Positions 55,029 to 63,905 of a stretch of DNA of 64,000 nucleotides are shown in pieces. The position numbers were made by a program, and so were the translations under genes. The stretch is from contig VXBM01000010.1 in assembly GCA_013400155.1 (NCBI GenBank), positions 2,428,817 through 2,492,816 on the forward strand, written 5' to 3'. Each line of letters starts with the position of its first letter. The first letter of the stretch is position 1. The stretch comes from Helopsaltes ochotensis. Taxonomy: Eukaryota > Chordata > Aves > Passeriformes > Locustellidae. The notes beneath the pieces were generated by a model, which did no database searches, was not told the origin of the DNA, and worked only from the letters and a program-made list of their open reading frames with translations.

Positions 55029-58000
55029 NTTTTTTTTTTTTTTTTTTTTTTTTTTTTAGTTTAATTCTTATCACCATGTAACTGCATGTATTTTGGGGAA
55101 CATTTTTCTAACATATTGCCTGTACCAGTTTTAAATTTAGATTCAAGAAAGATCTTGTTTCTGAGCTTGCTTCAGCAGTTATCTTGCATAATAGCACTAC
55201 TTTTAATATTGCATAAGTCTAAACACTAATACTATTTTTTTGGTAAGTTGGCTAAATCCCTTTAAAATAGATTTAGTAGTTTCTTAATACACTTTCCTAT
55301 TTGAATCCTAGAGCTATTCTACAGAACAACTGGAATGAAGTAATGGATTTGATATTAAAACCACGACCTGGAGGTGAGAACTGAAAAATGATACGTCATG
55401 TGTTTCTGTCTCTTCTACAAGAACTGTATGTTTAGGAAAAACTTAAGCCAGTTTAGCAGTGGAGAAGCAATCTTCAGACTCTTCCTTTCTGCCTCACTTT
55501 TCCTTGCTGTGCAGTTTCTTGCAGAGGGCTGAAAAAGGACCTGAATACTTAGTGTCTGCTCAAGCTCCATGTGAAACCTTCCAACCTCAAGTGTTCTGTG
55601 ATTCTGTTCATCTCTAATTACCGAGACTGAAACTTTAATTTCTCAACTGTTTTAACAAAAGGCAAGCTGTATGCTGGTTTTGGTGCATAGCTAAAATATT
55701 TTTGTTTTACATCCTTGTTCCAGCTGAAAAGGGATACTTAGTCAAATGCAGAGAAGAATGGGCAAAGACTAAAGATCCAGCAGCAGCCCTCAAGAAACTA
55801 CCTGTAAAAAGGTGCGTGGAGGGACAGCTTCTACGTGGACTCTTAAAGTATGGAATGAAGAACATAATCTCTGCATTTGGCATAGTGAGTGTAAAAGCTG
55901 GGTGGTATTTACTTAAATAAACATTCTTTTGATGGTATCAGGATGAATTTAAAATAGACTCATTGATGCTTGATGAGTACAGGGTTAAGTTTAAAAGTTT
56001 TTACATTTATCCTGCCTTTTTGCTGGAGGTACTGCTGCATTAATCTCTAATTAATGTATGCATAATAAGCTTTCCAATTTATACAACAATCTCTGGTATG
56101 TGGGAAGCAATACAGTTGTACTTAGTAGCTATGTAAAGTATGGATCTGAGAATTGTGCAAATGTTCAGTTTTAGTGTTTTCCTGTTGCTTTGAAAGCATA
56201 AATCAAACTGATGGTGAGCTAATGAATCAGCCTGATATAGAGGTGATGGATCCACTTATCATTTTCAAGTGCTGTAATCAAGATTAAGTCTTTGGAGAAA
56301 ATACCTCATCACTAGCAAACTACTGGGCCCATTGTAGGATCTGGGGAATAATTTCTTGTTTATGAAGAAGATAATTAGAATAACACTGTGTTTTTACAGC
56401 TGCAAAGTTTACTTAAGATTTCAGGAGGTTGAATGTGAATTCAGTGTTTTATGTAAAGTTAAAAAAAGTGTGGTTTGTTTTTTTGAGGGGGGGTGGAAAT
56501 TTTACCACAGTTCTTTTTTGTGAAGATTTCAAATGTATAAAAGCATTATTTCTTCACATATCCTTATCTCAAAAAATGAACAAAAATCAAATACATATAC
56601 CAAGAAATTGTGTCTTGCTGGATAAGGTAACATTTCAAATATACACCTTTTTGGTTATGATTATCAGAAAAAAAACAAAAAATATATCTTTCTAGTGTTT
56701 AATTTTTTTTTCTTTACCTCTAGATACCAAGAAATAATCGTTTAATGTATATTCATAGCTACCAGAGTTATGTGTGGAATAATATGGTGAGCAAGAGAAT
56801 AGAAGAATATGGGCTTAGAGCTGTACCAGGAGATCTCATACTTAAAGGAGGTAAAATCAAACAAAGCCAATGATGCTGTATAGTTCAGTTTCCTAGGAAT
56901 CAAGGCATTTAGCTGTTTGTCTAATACTGCTTACGTAGTTTCTTTTCTCTCTCCCATTTTAGTCCAGTGATATCTGAATCCATTGGCCTGTTTTAGACAA
57001 ATTGTGCAAGGAATTGGAAGTTAGATATTACACTTCCATGAGCTGTTTTTTAGCCTTTTAGTCTTTTCAAATAACTGGTTAGGGAAGAGAGACTATGGAG
57101 GATTGATTATTCTCAAGAATGACCTCAAACCTAGTTGAGCTATGAAGAACTGTGGAAAGATGTTATGAAGTTTTAACCATAGAAGTTTTTGATTGCATTA
57201 GTATCTTGTAAAGCAGAAGCTCCACACAGTTAAAACTTTCTTCACTAGTATTTGCTCTGGCATTTTCTACAGTATTTCTCCTTTATGTATGCCTGATATA
57301 TGGACGGGGCCTGTTCCTCTAGTAATCCTTACTTCATGTAGCTTTAAGTCACTGGAAGCCAGGCTGTGATTCTGCCAGGAACTGTGACAGCCTTGGAGGC
57401 TGTTACTTTTCTTAGCAATGTTGTCTGTTAAGTGGAGATAAAACATGGTTATAAGCTTACTTCAATCAAAGGCTTCATTTTAAATTTAACTGAAGTTAAC
57501 TGTCACAGGCATCCACACTGGTAACTTCATTTTTCTGTCCTAACTGTAGCCACAGCTGTTCACATTGAAGAAGGAGACGTTGATAATTACACTATCCACG
57601 ATGTAGTGATGCCGTTGCCTGGATTTGATGTTATTTATCCAAAGCATAAAAGTAAGTCTGACTGTTAACTGAAATATTTACTCTGGAAACATAAGTCTGC
57701 TTTAAGATTGTTCTTAAAAGGAAGATTGGATCTACTCAACCTTGGTGACTTTTAAAGCAGTACATTGGATCTACTCAACCTTGGTGACTTTTAAAGCAAT
57801 ACATCACTTCAGATCTCTAAAACATTAATGTCAGCCTTTTGTTGCTGCCAGGGTGCTCTGCTCAGTCTCCTTCCCACTGGGAATCCCAGATGACAGCAGA
57901 GCAGAGTTTCTCACTAACCTGTACCACTGCAAGGAGTTAATCAGGTACAGGATTTTCTCCTTGATGAATTTCATGAGGTTCTTCCTGGCCCATTCCTGTA

Positions 58001-61000
58001 GTGTCCCTTGGTCCCTCTGAATGACAGTCCTGTCCTTGCATGTATTGAATGCCACCCCAGCTTGGTTTAGTCCACAGATTGGTTGGAGTAAATTCCAGCT
58101 CTTCTCCGCTGTTTCACAGGACACAACTCAGTTCCTTGAGGAACTCTGCTTTTAGATAGAGCTGCAACCAGTAGTGAGTATACTTTGAGATGCTGAGCCA
58201 GACAGCAGTTACCCACTTAGCACTCCGCACACTGTAATGTTCTAACCTTGGACACAAAGATGGTGGGAATACATTGACAGCCTTGCTAAAGGCACGGCAG
58301 GCAACAGTCCTTGCTCTCCCCTCATCCACAGGTGTAGTAATTTCAGCACAGAAGACAGTAAGGTTGGTGGGTTTTTTTGCTTTTTCTCTTTTTTTTCTCC
58401 CCCTTATTAAAACCACAGTCACTGTGTGCCCAAAGTAGATTAATCCATTATTTTTCCCAGGGACCAGGGTGAGCCTGACTGGTCTGTAATTCTTTATTTA
58501 TCTTTCCTGCTCTTCCTGAAGTTGGGTGTAACATTTGGTTTTCTGCAGCGGTCTGGGACATCCCTAGATCTGCACAATCCCTGAGATGATAGAAAAAAAC
58601 TTCACCATGATGTGAGCCAGCTCTCTCAGGCTGTATCTTCTCCCTCTACTGATAGTCCCTCTCTTTCTTAACCTTGCCTCTAAGAAGAGAGTCCTGGGGC
58701 ATTTTGCTGGTCAAGGCTGAGGCAAAAGAGGCACTGAGACCATCAGTGTGTGTCACTAGACCAGCTGCCCCATTTAGCACCAGGCCATCACTTTCCTTGT
58801 ATTCTTTCATTCCTTGTGCTGCAGCAGAACTCTTGTTGGCCTTAGTGTCATTTGCTGCTTTCAACTGTAGCTGAGCTTTGACTTTCCTAATGCCGTTTGT
58901 GTGTGCCTGGACAATGCTGGTATAATCCCTCTTCATAGCTGATTTCACCTGCTCTATGTGCTCTTATAGATGAGGTTAGTCATGAGTTCCCTGCACGTTT
59001 TCCTCGATATTGGATTGAACTGTTCTTGTACTTGGTTGTCAGATTGTCAACTGATTTCTCTCTGCTGCTTTTTAATGAGACTAATGGGTAGTCTGGCCTT
59101 CTATTTTTAATTATTTTTTTCCATATACCTGAGATTAGTCCTATGAAGTCTAGAAAATTGGAAAGCATATATGAGATGGCATTTAAAGATCAATTAAGTA
59201 TTTTGTAAATTTTGTTTTCAGATGAAATTTTGATTTGATGCGTTCTTTGTTACTGCCTCTACTAATCAGGGTGTAGAAGTAAACAGGTAATAAGATTTGC
59301 AGTAATTTTAAACTTCTGTGTAACATTTATCCCTCCCATATGTGCTGAAAACTACTAAATGGAAGGGAACAATCCATGAAAACAAGCTGTTTAAATTTGC
59401 CACACTACATTCTCTCCTATTAAATATTTTCCTCTGTTGCAGTTGGTGAGGCCTACAAGGAGATGCTGGTAGCTGACAACCTTGATATCAACAACATGAG
59501 GCATAAAATCAGAGATTACTCACTTTCTGGAGCATACAGAAAGATTATCATTCGGCCTCAGAATGTCAATTGGTGAGTGGGAGCATAATTGACAGCATAG
59601 AGTTTATTTAAGTACAAAAACAACATGAGACTAATCCATGGGACATCTACACAGACTGAAACGTAGGTAGAGAGGAATCTCTCTTCACTTGGCTCATGTT
59701 TTTAATGCAGCTGAAGTGGAACTATACCCTTATTTCTTCCTTGGTTCTGCAGTTCTGTGGTGGAGGAATAGCAAGACATCTATCTAGTTGTTCATTTCTT
59801 GCAAGGGCTTGCCTGAACACTTCACAGATAATTACTTATGTTGAAACAATGCTAGGCAATATTCAAAACGGGTTTTTTGTAGTCTTGCTATGAAAGTTGA
59901 TCTCCAGTTACCTGTCAATCAGAAAAATTTGTGTCGCTTCGACCTAGTAAATCACTGTTACTAGAGATACAGCCTTGTTTTCATATGGCAACTGAGTAAA
60001 TACCTTTTAAACAGGGAACTGTACAAATGTGCAGTAAGACATGATCATTGATGCATAGAACAAAATATAGAGGGTTTAGGAGGGAGCACAGAATTACAAA
60101 GATTTATACACTTGAAACACCAGCACTAGTTAATATTAAGCTTATCTATTTCCCAGTTAGTTTTTCCGCCTTATGGTTACATATGGGATTTCCATTAAAT
60201 GAACGGCAGAAACCGTAGAATGTGTTTAAGCCCTTTCAGAGTTTGGATGACTGAAAGGCTTCACTCCTGCTAGATACTCTTAGAGTTGACACCATTCTTC
60301 CCTTAATTTAATGAACTGTACTTCTTGTATAGTTGGGAATTCTGGCAGCACACAAGGGAAAACAGATGAGTTATGCAAAGAAACTTCTCACTAACTTACC
60401 ATTGTTTTTTAATAATCTTCATAAAGTCAAAGCAAGTCTTCTACGTAAAGCTTTACCCATTATTTTGCCTAATTCAATTTCAGTTGTAAATGCCAAATTT
60501 CAATAATAATGATAATAAAAATAGTATTATAATAAATACAAATTTATATAAAATGTGTTAACCTAATTTAAAATAATAATGATAAATTTATGTATATTAT
60601 AAAGGGAGGTTGTTGCATATGATGATCCTAAAATCCCATTATTTACTACGGATTTGGATAAACTGGAAGGAAAGCCATTACCAGTTCTCCCTACAGGTAA
60701 GTTGATCTTTCTGCTGGTTTGCTAAATGGAAGTTTGATCTGTCTGTTGATTTCAACTACTACATATTGAAAGCTCCTTTAAGGAAGAGCTTTGATTTAAC
60801 TATTGACTATTAAGCAGTGGTAACAATGACCTCTAAAGCCAGGTATCTAAATAAGAACCCTAATTTCTCAAGGGTGCAAACCATTCCTCCAGCATCTGTA
60901 TTGACTGTTATATTTTCTTACAGGCATCTGTAAAATCAAGTAAATGCTTAGCAGTAAATATCTGCAACTAACAAAGGTGGAATTAAGTCACAAATTGTCT

Positions 61001-61513
61001 ATATACTGAGTTTGTATTACTGGTGCTGAACACAGATGACTCAAATACTTAATTCTGGTTGCAAGGTGTTTTGACACTGCTTGCCAGAAAAGTGAAGACA
61101 GGCTAGGAAGTCTGTCTAAAAGAATAAATGTTTGCTTTTAAAAGAAGAAAACTCTGAAACCACCCTTTGTGCTGAGAGAAAATGTAAAAAAAATGTTTCA
61201 TTAAATTTTTCACTGTGGGTATAAACAGGAGTGTGATGGTGGTGGTTGTTTTGCTTTATGGGGTGAGGAAATTGGTTGTGGAAGCTGATAGTCCTGTTCA
61301 GATGGCATCCAGAATTAGCATTATGCATGTCCTTAACAACTTGTTCTTGCTTTTTGTCTCTTACACCTTCTGATAGATGGCAAATTCAGGGCACTAAAGA
61401 TGGAGTTCTCCCTTCCCCCATCCACTTATGCTACCATGGCCATTCGAGAAGTTTTGAAAATGGACACAAGCATAAAAAACCAGACAAAACTGAATACTAC
61501 CTGGTTGCGCTGA
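43872..61513 (+). CDS. PUS7: PUS7, pseudouridine synthase 7 (complete spliced gene, 15 coding exons)
   Basis: PUS7 is a stand-alone TruD-family pseudouridine synthase that isomerises uridine in tRNAs, mRNAs and other RNAs, mainly in the nucleus. Joining 43872-44221, 46078-46162, 46294-46395, 47060-47204, 51360-51471, 52706-52783, 54437-54565, 54793-54918, 55312-55373, 55724-55884, 56724-56850, 57550-57651, 59443-59572, 60605-60696 and 61377-61513 gives 1938 bases: 645 codons plus TGA, with no stop or frameshift. All introns are GT-AG. The catalytic motif GTKDKRA puts the nucleophilic Asp at residue 278. The TruD motif NYYGMQRFG is at 357-365 and the C-terminal SGAYRKIIIRP at 555-565. Residues 12-30 carry basic clusters (KRPR, KRQK) and 62-84 are strongly acidic. 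The human protein I remember has 661 residues with Asp294. The 16-residue difference lies entirely before the active site, so the core is collinear. The start has a strong context (A at -3, G at +4). Confidence 0.96.
46078..46162 (+). CDS. PUS7: PUS7 coding exon (residues 117-145)
   Basis: 85 bases after acceptor TTTCTATCAG, completing the split Arg and encoding YSDFVVHEIGKDGRVSHL, a conserved start of the PUS7 core. It ends in phase 0 with GATGATGAG before GTAAAT. Confidence 0.95.
46294..46395 (+). CDS. PUS7: PUS7 coding exon (residues 146-179)
   Basis: 102 bases (34 codons), phase 0 at both ends, encoding DPSEETFTVLSDEDKQRLEE and then LQLFKNKETSVAIE. The intron before it is only 131 bases. 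The donor is ATAGAG, then GTAAAA. Confidence 0.94.
47060..47204 (+). CDS. PUS7: PUS7 coding exon (residues 180-228)
   Basis: 145 bases after TTAACACAG, encoding VIEDTKEKRTIIHQAVKSLF and KKYIIAYHAAGKKALA. The exon ends after one base of an Asn codon, at donor GTGAGT. The following intron is 4155 bases, the longest between PUS7 coding exons. Confidence 0.95.
51360..51471 (+). CDS. PUS7: PUS7 coding exon (residues 228-265)
   Basis: 112 bases after CTTTTCAAG, encoding NPRKHSWPKSRGSYCHFVLY and KENKDTMDAINVLSKFL, leading into the catalytic region. The donor is TTAAG, then GTAAGG. Confidence 0.95.
52706..52783 (+). CDS. PUS7: PUS7 catalytic-loop exon (residues 265-291)
   Basis: 78 bases encoding [20 protein letters not shown] and EIAVL. 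The Asp in GTKDKRA (residue 278) corresponds to the catalytic Asp of TruD enzymes (GLKDKRA in bacterial TruD). The active site is intact. The acceptor is GCTTTTAAG and the donor CTCAG, then GTAAGT. Confidence 0.96.
54437..54565 (+). CDS. PUS7: PUS7 coding exon (residues 291-334)
   Basis: 129 bases after TTCTTTTTAG, encoding [20 protein letters not shown] and then FSYKNHPLKLGELQGNHFTV. Residues GNFSY and LGELQGN are strongly conserved in the family. The donor is CTCAG, then GTAGTC, a weaker GTAGT form. Confidence 0.95.
54793..54918 (+). CDS. PUS7: PUS7 coding exon with TruD signature (residues 334-376)
   Basis: 126 bases encoding NITGTDDQIEQAMHSLREIG and the TruD signature FINYYGMQRFGT at 355-366, the start of the TruD domain insert. 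The donor GGCAG, then GTATAT is followed 32 bases later by a T tract of about 107 bases. Confidence 0.96.
54951..55057. repeat. Poly-T tract of about 107 bases with one N
   Basis: Uninterrupted T apart from a single N at 55029, inside the PUS7 intron just downstream of the exon ending at 54918. A CT-rich lead-in precedes it. The N suggests the assembler could not resolve the run, so its true length is unknown. Confidence 0.9.
55312..55373 (+). CDS. PUS7: PUS7 coding exon (residues 376-397)
   Basis: 62 bases, the shortest coding exon, after TTTGAATCCTAG. It encodes RAILQNNWNEVMDLILKPRP followed by G, and leaves one base of an Ala codon at donor GTGAGA. Confidence 0.93.
55562..55610 (+). mobile_element. 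Short CR1 3'-end remnant
   Basis: CCTTCCAACCTCAAGTGTTC followed by TGTGATTCTG resembles the CR1 terminus (CTTCCAACCTAAATGATTCT with TTCTATGA repeats). Only about 50 bases are recognisable, in a PUS7 intron in sense orientation. Confidence 0.5.
55724..55884 (+). CDS. PUS7: PUS7 coding exon (residues 397-450)
   Basis: 161 bases after CTTGTTCCAG, encoding AEKGYLVKCREEWAKTKDPA and then LPVKRCVEGQLLRGLLKYGM, ending in FGI in phase 0 at donor ATA, then GTGAGT. The sequence is nearly identical to vertebrate PUS7 as I remember it. Confidence 0.96.
56724..56850 (+). CDS. PUS7: PUS7 coding exon (residues 451-493)
   Basis: 127 bases after CTTTACCTCTAG, encoding IPRNNRLMYIHSYQSYVWNN and MVSKRIEEYGLRAVPGDLIL. 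The HSYQSYVWN motif is characteristic of the TruD domain. The donor is GGAG, then GTAAAA. Confidence 0.96.
57550..57651 (+). CDS. PUS7: PUS7 coding exon (residues 493-527)
   Basis: 102 bases after TCCTAACTGTAG, encoding ATAVHIEEGDVDNYTIHDVV and MPLPGFDVIYPKHK. The MPLPG motif is conserved in TruD-family enzymes. The donor is AAAA, then GTAAGT. Confidence 0.96.
57725..57802. repeat. Two-copy tandem duplication, 39-base unit
   Basis: The unit starting ATTGGATCTACTCAACCTTG at 57725 is repeated directly from 57764 with a single G/A difference. The near identity indicates a recent event. It lies in the PUS7 intron, 74 bases after a donor and just left of the CR1 remnant. Confidence 0.9.
57831..58975 (-). 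mobile_element. Degenerate CR1-type LINE reverse-transcriptase remnant, minus orientation
   Basis: Minus-strand translation gives broken pieces that fit CR1 ORF2 in order. At 58646-58948 there is GIRKVKAQLQLKAANDTKAN with SASFASALTSK, the linker before the reverse transcriptase. At about 58290-58340 there is DEGRARTV with AFSKAVNVF, a decayed RT motif. At 57831-58124 there is LQEWARKNLMKFIKEK followed by a worn C-terminal segment. Frames are interrupted by stops and shifts, and the characteristic 3' terminus is missing, so this is an old inactive copy. It fills most of the 1791-base PUS7 intron, antisense to the gene, and may extend to about 59170. Confidence 0.75.
59443..59572 (+). CDS. PUS7: PUS7 coding exon (residues 527-570)
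   Basis: 130 bases after CCTCTGTTGCAG, encoding GEAYKEMLVADNLDINNMRH and then KIRDYSLSGAYRKIIIRPQN. This closes the TruD domain (SGAYRKIIIRP at 555-565). The Trp codon is split at donor AATTG, then GTGAGT. Confidence 0.96.
60605..60696 (+). CDS. PUS7: PUS7 coding exon (residues 570-601)
   Basis: 92 bases encoding WEVVAYDDPKIPLFTTDLDK and LEGKPLPVLPT. The acceptor is unusual: TATATTATAAAG with almost no pyrimidine tract, although a branch-point-like TTAAC lies about 45 bases upstream with no intervening AG. Reading-frame continuity and similarity on both sides support the junction. Confidence 0.93.
61377..61513 (+). CDS. PUS7: PUS7 last coding exon (residues 601-645 and stop)
   Basis: 137 bases after TTACACCTTCTGATAG, encoding GKFRALKMEFSLPPSTYATM and AIREVLKMDTSIKNQTKLNT, ending TWLR and TGA at 61511. 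The C-terminus ends exactly as in vertebrate PUS7. Confidence 0.96.
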
Positions 61514-62183
61514 ATGAACTGCAAAATTACTTAATTTTAACAAAGTGTTTTCTTATTTACATGTTCTGTACAAATCTTTAAAGAGTCACAGTAAGAGATT
61601 TGTATTTTTTTAAGTTTTTTTAGTGCTAGCATTTAACCTCAGTAGTCCTTTGCAAGATGGTGACTATAATATAATACAGATTTTAATCACTGGTGCTTTT
61701 TACTGAATGAATAAGTTGCTTGAGCTGTAACATGGGTGCATCTTTAGAATTGAACTTATAATGGCATCAGGCCTGGAAAGAATGTTTAGCTTGCTTTCTT
61801 TGGGCAAGCACTGAATGTTTTAACGAGTTCAGACCACCTTGAAGTCTTTTCAAATACAATTAATCACACGGAGAAAGATGAATTACAACAGAATTAAGAT
61901 ACAGATGAACATTGGTTTTGCTGGAGTTTTGCTGGTAGCATTTGCACTGATGCAGAAGCGGATTCTGTTAGCAAGGCTTTTGTGTGCTGTAAAGCTCTTC
62001 TAAATAGTTCGACTTTTCATTGAGAAAATACTTGTATTTTCCAGCTAATATCTGTACCAAAGAACAGGTACTAAAAATAAATTAACCTGGAACTCTGAGC
62101 TTGTATCTGTAAGTGCTGTCTTTGCGCCTGTCCCTTGCCCGTTGTTGGCGGGGAATGAGCCGGCCTTCCTGTCGGGAAATAAA
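61514..62183 (+). terminator. PUS7: PUS7 3' UTR with two poly(A) signals
   Basis: Untranslated AT-rich sequence after the stop codon carries AATAAA at 62076-62081 and again at 62178-62183. The first lies about 560 bases past the stop and is followed by a T/G-containing stretch (TTGTATCTGTAAGTGCTGTC). The second already sits in the rising GC content of the next CpG island. Cleavage near either is plausible. Confidence 0.7.
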
Positions 62184-62890
62184 ATACTGTGGAGCTGTTC
62201 TAAGGAGACCTGCCCTTTTCAGCCCAATGCGAAGCCTGTGATGCTAATCATGTCGCTGGCCAGGGCGGCTGCGTGCCGAGGGGGCGGGAGGCCGTGAAGT
62301 GCAAGGCCGTGTCCCTCGGAGCGCGGGCGGGACAGCCCCGAGCCGGCGGGCGGGAGCGGCCCCCCTNNNNNNNNNNNNNNNNNNNNNNNNNNNNNNNNNN
62401 NNNNNNNNNNNNNNNNNNNNNNNNNNNNNNNNNNNNNNNNNNNNNNNNNNNNNNNNNNNNNNNNNNNNNNNNNNNNNNNNNNNNNNNNNNNNNNNNNNNN
62501 NNNNNNNNNNNNNNNNNNNNNNNNNNNNNNNNNNNNNNNNNNNNNNNNNNNNNNNNNNNNNNNNNNNNNNNNNNNNNNNNNNNNNNNNNNNNNNNNNNNN
62601 NNNNNNNNNNNNNNNNNNNNNNNNNNNNNNNNNNNNNNNNNNNNNNNNNNNNNNNNNNNNNNNNNNNNNNNNNNNNNNNNNNNNNNNNNNNNNNNNNNNN
62701 NNNNNNNNNNNNNNNNNNNNNGCCGGGCTCAGGGGCTGCCTGGCCGGCCGGGCCGGGCCGTGGTCGGCGGCGCTTCACTGGCAGCCTCCCGGAGCCCGCA
62801 GAGCCTTCAGTCGGCCCTTGGAAGGGCCCGACTCTCTGGCCGAGGTGGGTGCTGAGCCGCGGGGCTGAGCAGGCAGCTGCTGGGAGGGAT
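62120..62890 (+). promoter_or_regulatory. RINT1: CpG island / RINT1 promoter region (with assembly gap)
   Basis: GC-rich, CG-dense sequence flanks the gap at 62367-62721 on both sides and ends about 1 kb before the first recognisable RINT1 exon on the plus strand. It is read as the RINT1 promoter and first exon. The first exon itself was not identified. CTGGCCGAG followed by GTGGGT at 62844 is a possible donor and has a suitable phase, but the frame before it does not resemble RINT1. The open frames spanning the N run are not supported. Confidence 0.65.
62367..62721. other. Assembly gap (355 N)
   Basis: A run of N inside the RINT1-side CpG island. It is the right boundary of the PUS7-bearing contig and probably hides RINT1 exon 1. 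Confidence 0.99.
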
Positions 62891-63905
62891 ACGCCCGGAG
62901 TCCTGTTCCTCTCCTATATCCCGATCCTTTCCACTAAGTATGAAAAGAGCACCGCTTGGTTATTTTTTTTTCCTGCCGTATTATGTTTACATTGCTGCAA
63001 ACAGGAGGTTTACTGCTGTGTTTTCTTTATTCACTTCTTCTGCAGCACTCTTGGTCACCCAGTTTGTTTTTCTTGGTGCTCTCCCTTGCATCTACAACTC
63101 CGCCTCATCAGCTGCACCACTTTCTCACGATTAAACTGACTCACTTGTCAGTTTAATGGGGTCTTAACTTAATTAAACCTTGTAGCAGATGAAGTGCAAG
63201 TGTATAGGTTTTTATTTTTAAATACTCCTTTGAAAGTGATACTTTCAAAAGAAGTTGAGGATTGAACTAGCCGAACAGTTGTCATTATTGTCTTTTTTGT
63301 TTCACTGTGAACATCCTCTCAATGTCAGGTTTCTCTGGATGCTGCTAAATGTGAGGATCAGCAAGTGTCTTTTATGTTATACTCTGGGCATTTTTTGATA
63401 AATATTTCAGTGATGCATTTACTTTCCAAATTATTGTTAGGCCCCCATGGATACTTTGCTAGTAACACATTAGTCATGAGTTGGTATCTCTGAAACTTCC
63501 TAAACTTGTGAAAAGGCAAAGTGGAACATTATCTTCTTTTGCATTTTATTTTTTTGTAGATAAGTTTTTTATATTATATGTATAATACATATTTATTGAA
63601 CTATCTTTAATAGAATTCATGCTTTTGGGGAAGGAAGAAATTAACAGATGTATTTCTCTTTTGTAGATAACATATAATACATCACCAGTTGGATATGTGG
63701 GCAAGGTTTTATCAGACCTCAGATTAGACTTAAACCAGTCAATTGTCTCACTTAAAGGAGTATAGTTCATTAATACAGTAAGTATTTCAGTCTCAGTTTA
63801 AATTGAACTGCCCAGCTTTTCATGCAGTTTTATTCCCCAGTAGATAATATTTGTTTGTGCTGTCTTAGTGTTGGCTAATTAGAAATTGTATACTCAGTAT
63901 TGCAG
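62890..63905 (+). other. RINT1: RINT1 first intron (presumed)
   Basis: About 1 kb of AT-rich sequence between the promoter island and the acceptor at 63904-63905. Nothing coding was recognised in it. Confidence 0.55.

Noticed and set aside
54830..55081. Open frames rich in Phe in intron 9
   Set aside because: They read from the PUS7 exon into the poly-T tract, and TTT codons create the apparent frame.
62248..63139. Long open frames across the gap at 62367-62721
   Set aside because: These are also N-spanning frames. The visible ends are low-complexity Gly/Arg/Pro/Ala, and the tail after 62890 reads through AT-rich intron.
63650..63720. Acceptor-like TTCTCTTTTGTAG at 63666, considered as a RINT1 exon start
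   Set aside because: No open frame after it resembles RINT1 and no donor with matching phase was found, so it is probably chance.
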